NCBI RefSeq assembly: GCF_003003795.1
Contig: NZ_PVWK01000127.1
Location: 1 to 50,816 of the forward strand
Reading direction: 5' to 3'
DNA length: 50,816 nucleotides
Origin: Stenomitos frigidus ULC18
GTDB taxonomy: Bacteria > Cyanobacteriota > Cyanobacteriia > Leptolyngbyales > Leptolyngbyaceae
The notes under the pieces were generated by a model that saw nothing but the letters and a program-made list of their open reading frames with translations, was not told the DNA's origin and searched no databases. Positions 1 through 7,561 of this stretch are shown in pieces. Numbering within the stretch: the stretch's first letter is position 1; every line of letters starts with the position of its first letter. The translations under genes and the position numbers were made by a program.

Positions 1-159
1 CGTCATTCAATTGAAGGCAAGGGAATCCTTCTCAACTTTACCCCCTTGTGACCCGTCAACAATTAATTGACAGACCACTAGCTTGTCGGCGTAAAGCGCT
101 ACTCAAAACTTTCCCTCACTCCTCACCCCTCACCCCTCACTCCTCTCACCTCTCATCTT
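1..159. other. Intergenic stretch with dispersed and STRR repeats
   Basis: No gene is seen. Positions 78-110 hold the inverted copy of a dispersed repeat also present at 2891 and 21247 (core GCGCCGACAAGCTA). Positions 118-158 are a pyrimidine-rich 7-bp STRR-like run of CACCCCT and CACTCCT variants that reaches the stop codon of the rseP-like gene. Confidence 0.6.
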
Positions 160-1245
160 CTACCGAAACAACTTTTGTACTGACTCTAGCTGGCTGGTAT
201 CGCGGACAATCAGGAAGATGCCGAGTCCCAGGAGCAGCATTAAGCCTGTTTGCATCACACCGTCTTGAATTTTGGTTGGCAGAGGTTTGCCGCGCATCCC
301 TTCGATGAGGAGGAACGCGAGATGACCACCATCCAACGCTGGCAAGGGCAAGATGTTGATGATTGCCAGGTTGATGCTAATGAGTGCGCCAAAGGTGAAG
401 AGATTGAAGGCGTCCGATCGCGCCAGTTTTGCTCCTTCATCCACAATCCGCACGGGACCCGAAATCTGGTCGGCAACGGCTCCAAAATTGGTGATGAGCT
501 GTCCAAACCCCTGCACTGTTAAGACAGTAATGCGCTGAAACTCATTGGCGGCAATTGCCAACACTTCAAGTGGATTGCCTACGCGGCGACGGTCGATCGT
601 CACATTAGGCGACAGCTGTACGCCAATTTTGGCATTGGCATCGGGCGTGACCACCAGTTGATCAGGCAGTACCTTGCCGTCCCGCTGCACTTTGAGCGCG
701 ATCGGTTCATTCGGACGGTTCTGAATCGTCGTCATCAATATCTTGATGGCGTCTTTAGAGGCTCCCAAGTCCTTACCATCTACGGCCAGCACAATGTCGC
801 CTGGCTTAACGCCCGCTTTTGCCGCTGCCGAACTGATCTCCGACTTCACTTCCGGCACCAGCACACCTGGTTGAAAATTGACCTCCTGCGTGCCAGCAAT
901 ACCAATCTGCGTGACAAGCAGGAAGTAAGCGAACACCAAATTCGCAATGACACCTGCACTGATCACGATCGCCCGATCCAGCACCGGGCGATTCTTGAGC
1001 AGATTTGGATCGTTGGGCGGAATGGTGCTGTCTGGATCATCATCGGGAAAGCCAACAAACCCACCAAGGGGAAACGCTCTCAACGCATACTCGGTTTCCG
1101 GGCCTTGATACTTCCACAGAATCGGACCAAACCCAATGGAAAAGCGGTTGGCATAAATACCCTGAGCGCGGGCGGCTGTAAAGTGCCCTAGTTCATGAAC
1201 CACAATGAGGATTGCCAAAACGGCGATCGCAGCCAAAACTGACAT
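160..1245 (-). CDS. rseP: RseP-type site-2 membrane metalloprotease (M50)
   Basis: A 361-residue polytopic zinc protease that cuts transmembrane helices of anti-sigma factors or remnant signal peptides within the membrane. The first helix carries the zinc motif HELGH at residues 17-21. A PDZ domain fills the middle (about 120-215, with GVKPGDIVLAVDG), and the third zinc ligand lies in LDGGH near residue 305, followed by a C-terminal helix. Length and order fit the RseP/MmpA family. I chose the ATG at 1245 because the reading frame upstream (to 1302) adds a polar stretch that would precede the canonical helix 1. The gene is divergent from the serine hydrolase at 1451, so the 205-bp gap should hold both promoters. 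The physiological substrate cannot be read from the sequence. Confidence 0.93.
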   Translation of the reverse strand: MSVLAAIAVLAILIVVHELGHFTAARAQGIYANRFSIGFGPILWKYQGPETEYALRAFPLGGFVGFPDDDPDSTIPPNDPNLLKNRPVLDRAIVISAGVIANLVFAYFLLVTQIGIAGTQEVNFQPGVLVPEVKSEISSAAAKAGVKPGDIVLAVDGKDLGASKDAIKILMTTIQNRPNEPIALKVQRDGKVLPDQLVVTPDANAKIGVQLSPNVTIDRRRVGNPLEVLAIAANEFQRITVLTVQGFGQLITNFGAVADQISGPVRIVDEGAKLARSDAFNLFTFGALISINLAIINILPLPALDGGHLAFLLIEGMRGKPLPTKIQDGVMQTGLMLLLGLGIFLIVRDTSQLESVQKLFR

Positions 1246-1450
1246 ACCAAACTTCCAAGAAACGGTGGTTTCGCGGTTGCAACCATAGCAACGCACTTCC
1301 AACTATTCTAGAAGCTACCACTCGGTAAATGTTAATTGGCACAAAATCGCCATCGATCGCAACCATTTGCCAACAAAATAATTTCGCAGACGCATAAACT
1401 TACTGTATACCAGTACCAGTCGCGTTATCACCCTACCGTGAGTTGCAGTT

Positions 1451-2890
1451 GTGCGTCAGTTACTGAAACCTAAACCTGAGACCATCCAGCAGCAAAATGC
1501 AGCGCTGAAAGCAAAGCTTGCCAGAGCCGATCGCCTCATTGCACAGCTCAAAGCGGAAACGTCGCAGCTTCGCGCCCAGATTTCACAACTGCAACGTCGT
1601 TCGGCATCGCCCCAGTCAACGGCCTCCTTCAGAACGCGATCGCCTGCTGCACAAAACCGTACGGTGATCACGGGCAGCGAGACCAGGCTCAAGCACCCTC
1701 AGCAAGCATCCAGCGGTCGCTCATCACGTGCTGTAGCGCGACGGCGATCGACCGCTCGACTCAGACTACTACTGGGCACCCTGCTTTCGTTTGCGGTCGG
1801 ACTGACGATCACAGCGGCCTTCAGCAGGCAGCGACAGCAACAGCCAGTGGCACCCATTCAGCCCTCTGCCACCCTTCAGCCATCAAGCCAGCCGCAACTT
1901 CAAGCATCAACTGCCGCTGCTGTGTTGCCCAAGCAGACGATCGACGAACTGGTGTACAACGCCCAGCCAGCATCCTTAGAAGCGAGTCCAGCCCTACAGG
2001 CGATCGTGGATGGGGCTGTTGCACTGGCCGCCAGCAAATCTTTAGCGACTGAACCGCTGTCGATTACGCTGATTGACCTGAAAGCCAATATGATCGCGGG
2101 GTACCAAAAAGAGAAACCCCGCTATCCTGCCAGCGTCGTCAAGCTCTTCTGGTTGGTCATTTGTGAAGCGCAGCTAGAGAACAGCATTTTGCAGCCCGAT
2201 CCAGCACTGAGTGCCGATCTGACTGCCATGATCGTCCACTCTGACAATGATGCCGCGAGTCGGATTTTCGATCGCATCACCCAAACAACATCCGGGAGTC
2301 AACTCAGCGGCGAAGCCTACGCTACCTGGCTCAAGAATCGTCTGCGGATGAATCAATTCTTTCGTGCAGCTGGCTATGACGGTCTCAGCATCAGCCAGAA
2401 AAACTACCCCATTTACTCACTGAAGCTGGATGGCCCCGATGGGCGCGAACTCCAGATGCTCGACGAGCAGCAGCAACCGATTCGGAGCCTGGTTACCAGC
2501 GATCAGGCGGCAAGGCTAATGTACGAAATTTACTCCGGCAAGGCAATTTCAGCCAGCCGTAGCCAGGAAATGATCGCTCTGCTGACGCGAGACCTGAATC
2601 CAGAAAGCTGGAAGAAGCAACCGGATAACTCGATCGCTGGCTTCTTAGGCGAATCGTTACCAGCCGATCTACGCTTTGCCTCCAAAGTGGGCATGACGAC
2701 CAAAGCCCGCCACGAAGTTGCCTTCATCGAATCCAAAGACGGCAAAGTCGCGTATATTCTCGCCGTGTTTGGAGCCGACCCCACCTACAGCCAGAACTCC
2801 GAAATTCTGCCTGCAATTTCTAACGCGGTCTACACCCAAATGATGGAGCGCAGTGCCCATGCTGAAGGGATGAAGAAGAGTGAGGGATGA
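1451..2890 (+). CDS. Membrane-anchored class A beta-lactamase-like serine hydrolase
   Basis: A 479-residue protein with a GTG start. Residues 10-50 form a coiled coil rich in Q/A/L, then a basic linker and one membrane segment near residues 115-130, so the enzyme domain probably faces the periplasm. The catalytic domain keeps the three penicillin-recognising motifs: SVVK with Ser228 and Lys231, SDN at 264-266, and KVG at 412-414 in place of KTG. A Pro/Gln/Ser-rich linker joins anchor and enzyme. Family knowledge says this fold covers true beta-lactamases and non-lactamase peptidases or esterases; anchoring and the coiled coil favour a housekeeping cell-wall role over secreted resistance. The last codons run into GGGATGA 7-bp repeats, which probably created the C-terminal tail. 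Confidence 0.8.
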   Translation: MRQLLKPKPETIQQQNAALKAKLARADRLIAQLKAETSQLRAQISQLQRRSASPQSTASFRTRSPAAQNRTVITGSETRLKHPQQASSGRSSRAVARRRSTARLRLLLGTLLSFAVGLTITAAFSRQRQQQPVAPIQPSATLQPSSQPQLQASTAAAVLPKQTIDELVYNAQPASLEASPALQAIVDGAVALAASKSLATEPLSITLIDLKANMIAGYQKEKPRYPASVVKLFWLVICEAQLENSILQPDPALSADLTAMIVHSDNDAASRIFDRITQTTSGSQLSGEAYATWLKNRLRMNQFFRAAGYDGLSISQKNYPIYSLKLDGPDGRELQMLDEQQQPIRSLVTSDQAARLMYEIYSGKAISASRSQEMIALLTRDLNPESWKKQPDNSIAGFLGESLPADLRFASKVGMTTKARHEVAFIESKDGKVAYILAVFGADPTYSQNSEILPAISNAVYTQMMERSAHAEGMKKSEG

Positions 2891-2933
2891 AGTTTTGAGT
2901 AGCGCTTTGCGCCGACAAGCTAGAGAGTTTTGA
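2891..2933 (+). repeat. Dispersed repeat, copy B (core GCGCCGACAAGCTA)
   Basis: Starts right after the stop codon of the serine hydrolase: AGTTTTGAGTAGCGCTTTGC, then GCCGACAAGCTAGAGAG, then TTTTGAG. The same unit occurs inverted at 78-110 and directly at 21247-21313. It is followed by GGGATGA heptamers (about 2946-2966) and CTCACAC heptamers (3021-3043), both STRR type. Confidence 0.7.
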
Positions 2934-3050
2934 GTTTGAAGAAAGGGATGAGGGATGAGGGATAAAGCTTGTTTCGGCGTTGCTGTGGGATGAGAGATGA
3001 AACTACGAGCGTTCTGAAACCTCACACCTCACACCTCACACCTCTCTTCC

Positions 3051-4328
3051 CTACAACACCGATCGCCCCAAAAAGGATTGCAGCACGTCTGGAATATTGA
3101 CCGTTTCATCGGGTTGCTGATAGTTTTCAAGCACGGCAGCCATGGTACGACCGACGGCTAGACCAGAACCGTTCAATGTATGGACAAACTCGGTGCCTTT
3201 CTTGCCCGCTTCCTTAAAGCGAATATTGCCTCGTCGCGCCTGGAAAGCGCCGAAGTTGGAGCAGCTTGAAATTTCGCGGTAGGTTCCGGCAGAGGGTAGC
3301 CACACTTCCAGGTCGTAGCATTTGGCAGCACCAAAGCCAATGTCGCCTGTACAAAGTTCAACCACGCGGTAGGGCAGCTTGAGCGCTTGCAGAATGGCTT
3401 CAGCGTTTTGTACCAGCGCTTGATGCTCTTGCTCAGAGGTTTCGGGGCGGACAATTTTGACCAGTTCGACTTTGTTGAATTGGTGGAGTCGGATCAGCCC
3501 ACGCGTATCTCGCCCATAGCTACCTGCCTCCCGTCGAAAGCAGGGCGTGTAGGCGCAGTGGTGAATGGGTAGATCGTCTGCTGATAGAATCTCATCTCGA
3601 TAAAGGTTAGTGACGGGCACTTCAGCCGTGGGAATCAGCCAGAGATCATCATCCTTGCACTGGAAGCTTTCTTCGGCGAACTTGGGCAACTGATTTGTAG
3701 CGGTCATCGATTGAGTGTTAACCAAAAGCGGTGGCAACACTTCGAGGTAGCCTGCGGCAGTTTGACGATCGAGCATAAAGCTAATCAACGCCCGCTCTAA
3801 TGCCGCACCCGCCCCTAAAAGCGCGACGAACCGAGCTTGAGCAATCTTGGTTGCCCGTTCCGTATTAAGAATGCCGAGCTTTTCGGCGATCTCCCAGTGC
3901 GGCAAAATCCCCGTCTGTTGAGGCTTGTACTCGTCGCCCCAGCGTCGGACTTCAACGTTTTCGGTTTCGTCTTTGCCGATCGGCGTAGTGTCGCTCGGCA
4001 AGTTCGGCAACGTCAACACCAGTGCTTCGATCTGCGCTTTCAGGTCTTTTTCCTGCGGCTCCAGGTCGCTCAGTTTGGCTTTCACCTGGTTGCCTTCATC
4101 CTTGAGCGCCTGAATTTCGGCAGCATCCGTACCGCCAGACTTCATCTTTTGCCCAACCAGCTTGCCGATTTCGTTGCTGCGCGCCTGAAGCTGCGATCGC
4201 TCCTGCTCCAGCGATCGGCGTTGTTCATCCAACTGCAGAATCGGTTGAATGTCATAACTACCGCTGCGAGTGGTCAGTTTCTCGCGCACAAGGTCAGGAT
4301 TTTCTCGGATTAGCTTCAGGTCAAGCAT
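3051..4328 (-). CDS. serS: Seryl-tRNA synthetase
   Basis: A 425-residue class II aminoacyl-tRNA synthetase that charges tRNA-Ser with serine in the cytoplasm. The N-terminal 110 residues form the long antiparallel coiled-coil arm that contacts the tRNA ([20 protein letters not shown] region). Motif 2 is visible as [26 protein letters not shown] sequence near residues 260-280, and motif 3 as [16 protein letters not shown] near 390-405. Length matches bacterial SerRS exactly and the start [14 protein letters not shown] is canonical. Nothing is unusual. It has no close same-strand partner; downstream is a repeat-rich gap. Confidence 0.98.
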   Translation of the reverse strand: MLDLKLIRENPDLVREKLTTRSGSYDIQPILQLDEQRRSLEQERSQLQARSNEIGKLVGQKMKSGGTDAAEIQALKDEGNQVKAKLSDLEPQEKDLKAQIEALVLTLPNLPSDTTPIGKDETENVEVRRWGDEYKPQQTGILPHWEIAEKLGILNTERATKIAQARFVALLGAGAALERALISFMLDRQTAAGYLEVLPPLLVNTQSMTATNQLPKFAEESFQCKDDDLWLIPTAEVPVTNLYRDEILSADDLPIHHCAYTPCFRREAGSYGRDTRGLIRLHQFNKVELVKIVRPETSEQEHQALVQNAEAILQALKLPYRVVELCTGDIGFGAAKCYDLEVWLPSAGTYREISSCSNFGAFQARRGNIRFKEAGKKGTEFVHTLNGSGLAVGRTMAAVLENYQQPDETVNIPDVLQSFLGRSVL

Positions 4329-4510
4329 TGTTCATGGAAATGAGTCATTCATTCATCAGGATACAAGCCTTCGAGTCAGAAGCGTGCCAATGAACAAGCC
4401 AAGCAACACCTGCCGGAATCGATCCAGGTAATTTGGAGTAGCTGAGGCGATCGCTCCTTAAAACCAAAATTTTCTGCTTCAAGCTGAAACGCTTCTGCTT
4501 TAAAGCCGCG

Positions 4511-4711
4511 CTAGAGCTGAATCGGCAAACTTGTTTCTCCAGGACGGATCAATTGACGTTTGGATGCATTGAGAAACTCAACGCTGACGGGTTCTCCTGC
4601 ATCGTCGTAGCTGACAACAACACCACCCGGTTCTGAGATGGCATTCACAGGTGGCGTTTCTTGCAAAATCAGGATCAGAATATCGGCATCGGCACTATAT
4701 TGCAGTCTCAT
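4511..4711 (-). CDS. DUF2283 small protein (antitoxin-like)
   Basis: A 66-residue protein starting MRLQYSADADILILILQ. The pattern Y-x-A/P-D-x-D-x-L-x-I-x-L near the N-terminus followed by an acidic V-V-x-x-D-x-x-G-x-x-V-x-x-E segment is the DUF2283 signature. It overlaps the preceding DUF4258 gene by one base (TGATG), so the two are translationally coupled. DUF4258-DUF2283 pairs are widespread in cyanobacteria and behave like toxin-antitoxin modules in arrangement, but activity is inferred only. I chose the ATG at 4711 over an upstream start at 4753 because it begins the conserved domain. Confidence 0.8.
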   Translation of the reverse strand: MRLQYSADADILILILQETPPVNAISEPGGVVVSYDDAGEPVSVEFLNASKRQLIRPGETSLPIQL

Positions 4712-4971
4712 CACGGGGTCTCCTGCCAGTAGCGGTTCACTTGATTTGTCCAATAAAGGGTCAAGAGGCGCTGAGTTGAGCCAATTTGCACGTAGGCTAC
4801 ACGCAGCAAGCCATTGCCTCTCCTTGATTGTGCAACAAGAACACCTTCATCGTCAGGTACAACCTGTTCCGGGTTGAGCAAAATTGTTTCGATCTCTTCG
4901 CGCGTAATACCAAACCGTTGCTCCCATTGCCGTTGCCGTTCTTCTGCATGGAATGTCCAAACAATTTCCAT
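4711..4971 (-). CDS. DUF4258 small protein (toxin-like partner)
   Basis: An 86-residue protein beginning MEIVWTFHAEERQRQWEQRFGITREEIETILLNPEQVVPD. The segment F-x-x-H-A-E-x-R followed by I-T-x-x-E-I-E and a C-terminal beta hairpin (LRVAYVQ, QRLLTLYW) is the DUF4258 pattern, a RelE/BECR-like small fold found beside antitoxins. It is the first gene of a two-gene unit with the DUF2283 gene. Upstream of its start is the 21-bp repeat array, so its promoter must lie inside or beside that array. Confidence 0.78.
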   Translation of the reverse strand: MEIVWTFHAEERQRQWEQRFGITREEIETILLNPEQVVPDDEGVLVAQSRRGNGLLRVAYVQIGSTQRLLTLYWTNQVNRYWQETP

Positions 4972-5049
4972 CGTAGTTAGAGTGTGGTTGAGACAATCGC
5001 CCCTCTAAAGAAGGTCTTGCATGACACTCTAGAAAAAGATGGGCGCTTG

Positions 5050-5410
5050 AAACCAAACGTTCCAGATTTAAGTTGGATCGATCGCGTTCTGAACTCGAAC
5101 ATTGCTTTGCAAACGCGATCGTTCTTGTTTGGCGCAACAACGATCGTGCTTTAAACTCAAACGATCGCACTTTAGATGAGACCATTGCAGTTTCAAGCGG
5201 GAACGGTGCAGTTTTAAATGGGAACGATCGCACTTCAGATGAGAATGATGTGGCTTCAAAGGGGAACGATCGCGTTCTAAGGGCAATCGTTGCAGTTCTA
5301 AACACGAAACATCGAGCTTAGAACTTAACACCTCAGCCTTTTTGCTCAAGCGGCTGAGCTTGGAAGCCGGAACTTATCGTTCTGAGCGCAAAACATTGTC
5401 CAAAAGAAGT
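5050..5410. repeat. Degenerate 21-bp tandem repeat array 1
   Basis: About 17 consecutive units of exactly 21 bp, for example AACGATCGTGCTTTAAACTC+A at 5139 and AACGATCGCACTTTAGATGA+G at 5160. The consensus is roughly AACGATCGCRCTTYAAAYKS plus one base; the GATCG core and a CTTY block are the best kept. The 21-bp period keeps a reading frame open on both strands, so long heptad-repeat open frames appear (5068-5349 on the minus strand); I take these as by-products. It fills the gap between the DUF4258 gene and the 5448-5888 gene. Confidence 0.75.
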
Positions 5411-5447
5411 TGCTTATCTACTTTCGTCCAGATCAACGCCGACCAAT

Positions 5448-5888
5448 CTAAAGAGTCACATAACCATAAGAAGCTGAAACTCGTGTTAATTTGCCTTGTT
5501 TTGTTTCTAGCTGAACTGACCAAGTCTTTGTTAGAAAAAACCACGGCTTGTTGAGACCACATGCATAGAAGTCTATATCCCTAGACTCAGCACCCGTTCC
5601 ACGGTAGTAGTAAGTTTCATTTTTGTAATAGCGACATTCAAAGCCATTCTGCTCCATAACGTCGCGGGCTGTTTCAATGGAACTGCCGATCGACACTTGA
5701 CGAAGAATCTCTTGCTCAACCAACTGTGGTTTATCGCTAAGCCAAATTTTCTTTCCGGTTAGTATTGGCGCGATCGCGCCAATATGGCATTGTGCGAACA
5801 GGAAAAGGCAAGGAATGCTGATCAGCATCGGTATGATTAATTTTCTGGCTCTTCTCATACCTTGTTGAAGCTTTTTCCCATCTTTCAC
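5448..5888 (-). CDS. Hypothetical secreted or membrane-anchored protein
   Basis: A 146-residue protein with a basic N-terminus (KKLQQGMRRARK) and a hydrophobic segment at about residues 18-32 (LIIPMLISIPCLFLFAQC), which reads as a signal peptide or anchor. A cysteine follows directly, but the preceding FAQ is not a textbook lipobox. The mature part has a region (about 65-135) of the type SIETARDVMEQNGFECRYYK, reminiscent of small SmpA/OmlA-like folds, though I cannot assign it. The start could be any of the methionines at residues 1, 11 or 21. It faces away from the 21-bp array and has no obvious partner. Confidence 0.5.
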   Translation of the reverse strand: MKDGKKLQQGMRRARKLIIPMLISIPCLFLFAQCHIGAIAPILTGKKIWLSDKPQLVEQEILRQVSIGSSIETARDVMEQNGFECRYYKNETYYYRGTGAESRDIDFYACGLNKPWFFLTKTWSVQLETKQGKLTRVSASYGYVTL

Positions 5889-5959
5889 ATAAATTTGAAG
5901 TTAGCACATAGCTTGTTGTGGTTAGAATGATCGCGATCGCGCACCAAAAACCTCTATTT

Positions 5960-6175
5960 CTAGTGGGAGATCGCGGCGGGTGTCAGAAAGCCGCTCAGTT
6001 CAAGTGCCTTTAAATCGACCTTAGACGATGCCAGGTCAATTTCTAGCCCCACAACGCCACCATCAGCATCAAAGTCAATCACAACATCCGGTGCCACTTC
6101 TTCTGACTCAGTGCTGGGTTGATCGTTAAGCCGAATGGATAGCGTATCGGTATCGGGAAAGTAGCGTATTTTCAT
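5960..6175 (-). CDS. DUF2283 small protein, second copy
   Basis: A 71-residue protein, MKIRYFPDTDTLSIRLND..., with the DUF2283 signature Y-F-P-D-T-D-T-L-S-I-x-L at the start and DVVIDFDADGGVVGLEID in the middle. Unlike the copy at 4511 it has no DUF4258 gene next to it: upstream on the same strand (6180-6310) there is no convincing open frame, so it is an orphan. It is divergent from the MazE-like gene at 6311. Role probably antitoxin-like or a remnant of a module. Confidence 0.8.
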   Translation of the reverse strand: MKIRYFPDTDTLSIRLNDQPSTESEEVAPDVVIDFDADGGVVGLEIDLASSKVDLKALELSGFLTPAAISH

Positions 6176-6310
6176 GGCTCTAGTCCTCTCTGTAGTCTTG
6201 AGCGAAAGTTGCGATCGCAGTAAGCATTGTGGAAAGTTTCGTCATCATATCCATTCCGTCTGCCTTTGCTGAACCGATATAATCGAAGCTAAAGACTTGA
6301 GTGACCTGCA

Positions 6311-6586
6311 ATGAGTACTCGTCAAGAATTATTGTCAGTGATTGAGCAATTACCCGATGAGCAATTGCCTTCACTACTGGAGATTGCTCAAGCTTTAAAA
6401 CAGCCTGAGCAGCATGAGCCTCAGTCGGCTAGAGAGATTCGAGCTTTCCTCAAACTGCCATTGGCGGAACAGCAACGGCAACTGGAGCAGCAAGCCGCCT
6501 TGATTGCGCCCTATTTTCAACCCGGTAGTGAAGACATGGAGTGGGTTGAAGAGTACGTCGAGGATGACGACTGGAATGACGAGTAG
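6311..6586 (+). CDS. Antitoxin-like protein upstream of MazF-type toxin
   Basis: A 91-residue acidic protein beginning MSTRQELLSVIEQLPDEQLPSLLEIAQALK. The N-terminal helix pair (about residues 2-30) resembles the short helical region of several cyanobacterial antitoxins, and the C-terminus is strongly acidic (EDMEWVEEYVEDDDWNDE), as expected for a tail that blocks a basic toxin. It overlaps the toxin gene by 11 bp. I did not see a clear AbrB or ribbon-helix-helix motif, so the DNA-binding mode is unknown. The call rests mostly on gene order. Confidence 0.65.
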   Translation: MSTRQELLSVIEQLPDEQLPSLLEIAQALKQPEQHEPQSAREIRAFLKLPLAEQQRQLEQQAALIAPYFQPGSEDMEWVEEYVEDDDWNDE

Positions 6587-6938
6587 TGAACCGCAGCGTG
6601 GCGAGATCTGGTGGGTTCAATTTAGCCCGACGATCGGGGATGAGATGCAGAAAAATCGACCCGCCATTGTGATTAGTGCCGATGATTTAACTCGGCTGAA
6701 ACTTCGTCTTGTGATACCGATTACAGGCTGGAAGCCAACGTTTGCATCTGTACCGTGGTTGATTCAGCTAGAGCCTTCTACCCATAATGGTCTGACCAAA
6801 GTTTCAACCGCCAACCCTTTACAGACACGATCGATCGCTTTAGAGCGCTTTAACGTTCAGTTGGGCATGTTGGAAGCATAAAGGCTGGAAGCAGTCATTC
6901 TGGCACTGGGAGTGGTTGTGAGCTATCCGCTTGAGTAA
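6576..6938 (+). pseudogene. MazF/PemK-type endoribonuclease toxin, cut short by an in-frame stop
   Basis: Starts MTSSEPQRGEIWWVQFSPTIGDEMQKNRPAIVIS, the classic MazF N-terminus (RGEIWW, KxRPAIVIS), and continues through the LVIPIT and STANPLQTRSI blocks to LERFNVQLGMLEA. A TAA at 6879-6881 then ends translation after 101 residues. Reading straight on in the same frame gives RLEAVILALGVVVSYPLE and a stop at 6936-6938, which is the expected C-terminal helix of the family. So one nonsense change removes the last helix. A 101-residue product may still be made; whether it is active is unknown. The start at 6576 overlaps the antitoxin stop; 6564 is an alternative. Confidence 0.75.
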
Positions 6939-6964
6939 AACCTGGCGATCGCTCCCTGATCTCT

Positions 6965-7387
6965 AACCTTGCAGCCCAACACTCGAAACTTACGGTTTGG
7001 CACTCGGCGATTCAAGCTCAAAACTCGAAACGTCACCCTTTGAACACGAACAATCAGGCTCAATGCTCGAAGCTTGCACTTCAAAGCTCGGAGTTTGGGG
7101 TTTCAAATAGGAACGATTCCTTCGGAAAGCTTCGCTAACGCACTTGAAGTAGGAAAGTTGCTATTTCAAGCAGGAACGATCGCACTTCAAATAGGAAACT
7201 TGCCGTTTCAAGCAGAAACGATTCCTTCGGAAAGCTTTGCTAACGCATCTGAAGTAGGAACGATTCCTTCGGAAAGCTTCGCTAACGCACTTGAAACCGG
7301 AACGATGGCACCTGAAGTAAGAACGATTCCTTCGGAAAGCTTCGCTAACGCACTTCAAGTAGGAACGATCGCTCCTGGAACTTGAAA
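6965..7387. repeat. Degenerate 21-bp tandem repeat array 2, with four nested 21-bp insertions
   Basis: About 20 units of 21 bp, such as GAACAATCAGGCTCAATGCT+C (near 7047) and GGAACGATCGCACTTCAAAT+A (near 7173). Four units are split between GAT and CGC by an extra 21-bp block TCCTTCGGAAAGCTTCGCTA+A (near 7109, 7231, 7264 and 7330), so the period is preserved. The nested block starts with a short palindrome TTCCTTCGGAA. Open frames across it on both strands are repeat by-products. The array lies between the MazF-like gene and the HEAT-NACHT gene. Confidence 0.8.
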
Positions 7388-7412
7388 CATGGTGCGCGTG
7401 ATGCCGAGAAAT

Positions 7413-7468
7413 CGGGTTTCTGGTGAATGTGTTACGTACAAGGCAACAGCGTCTAGCTGAGAAACCCG
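7413..7468. repeat. Inverted repeat CGGGTTTCT/AGAAACCCG
   Basis: Nine-base arms at 7413-7421 and 7460-7468 separated by 38 bases, upstream of the HEAT-NACHT gene. The sequence type (GAAACCCGGTTTCTT-like) recurs near 40436 as AAACCGGTTTCTTGCGATCG and is common as a dispersed element in cyanobacteria. It could act as a terminator or simply be a mobile palindrome. Confidence 0.45.
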
Positions 7469-7561
7469 CTTTCTGAGTCCAGCGCGATCGACGATAATGG
7501 ACGAAATTCTCTGTTCAAGTCTTGTTGCTTGCAGTATCGTTTCCCTCAAAGGCACTGCCTC

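Noticed and set aside
5068..5349. Heptad-repeat proteins encoded by the 21-bp arrays, here and at 7074-7385 and 31870-32082
   Set aside because: A 21-bp period keeps frames open on both strands automatically. No ribosome sites or conserved units argue for translation.
5342..5554. Plus-strand 70-codon frame with a hydrophobic stretch
   Set aside because: Half of it is repeat array and half is antisense to the 5448-5888 gene.
6180..6374. Minus-strand 64-codon frame between the DUF2283 and MazF-type genes
   Set aside because: It overlaps the start of the antitoxin gene and does not resemble DUF4258, the expected partner of DUF2283.
6965..7387. CRISPR array
   Set aside because: Units are contiguous 21-mers without unique spacers, and there are no cas genes.
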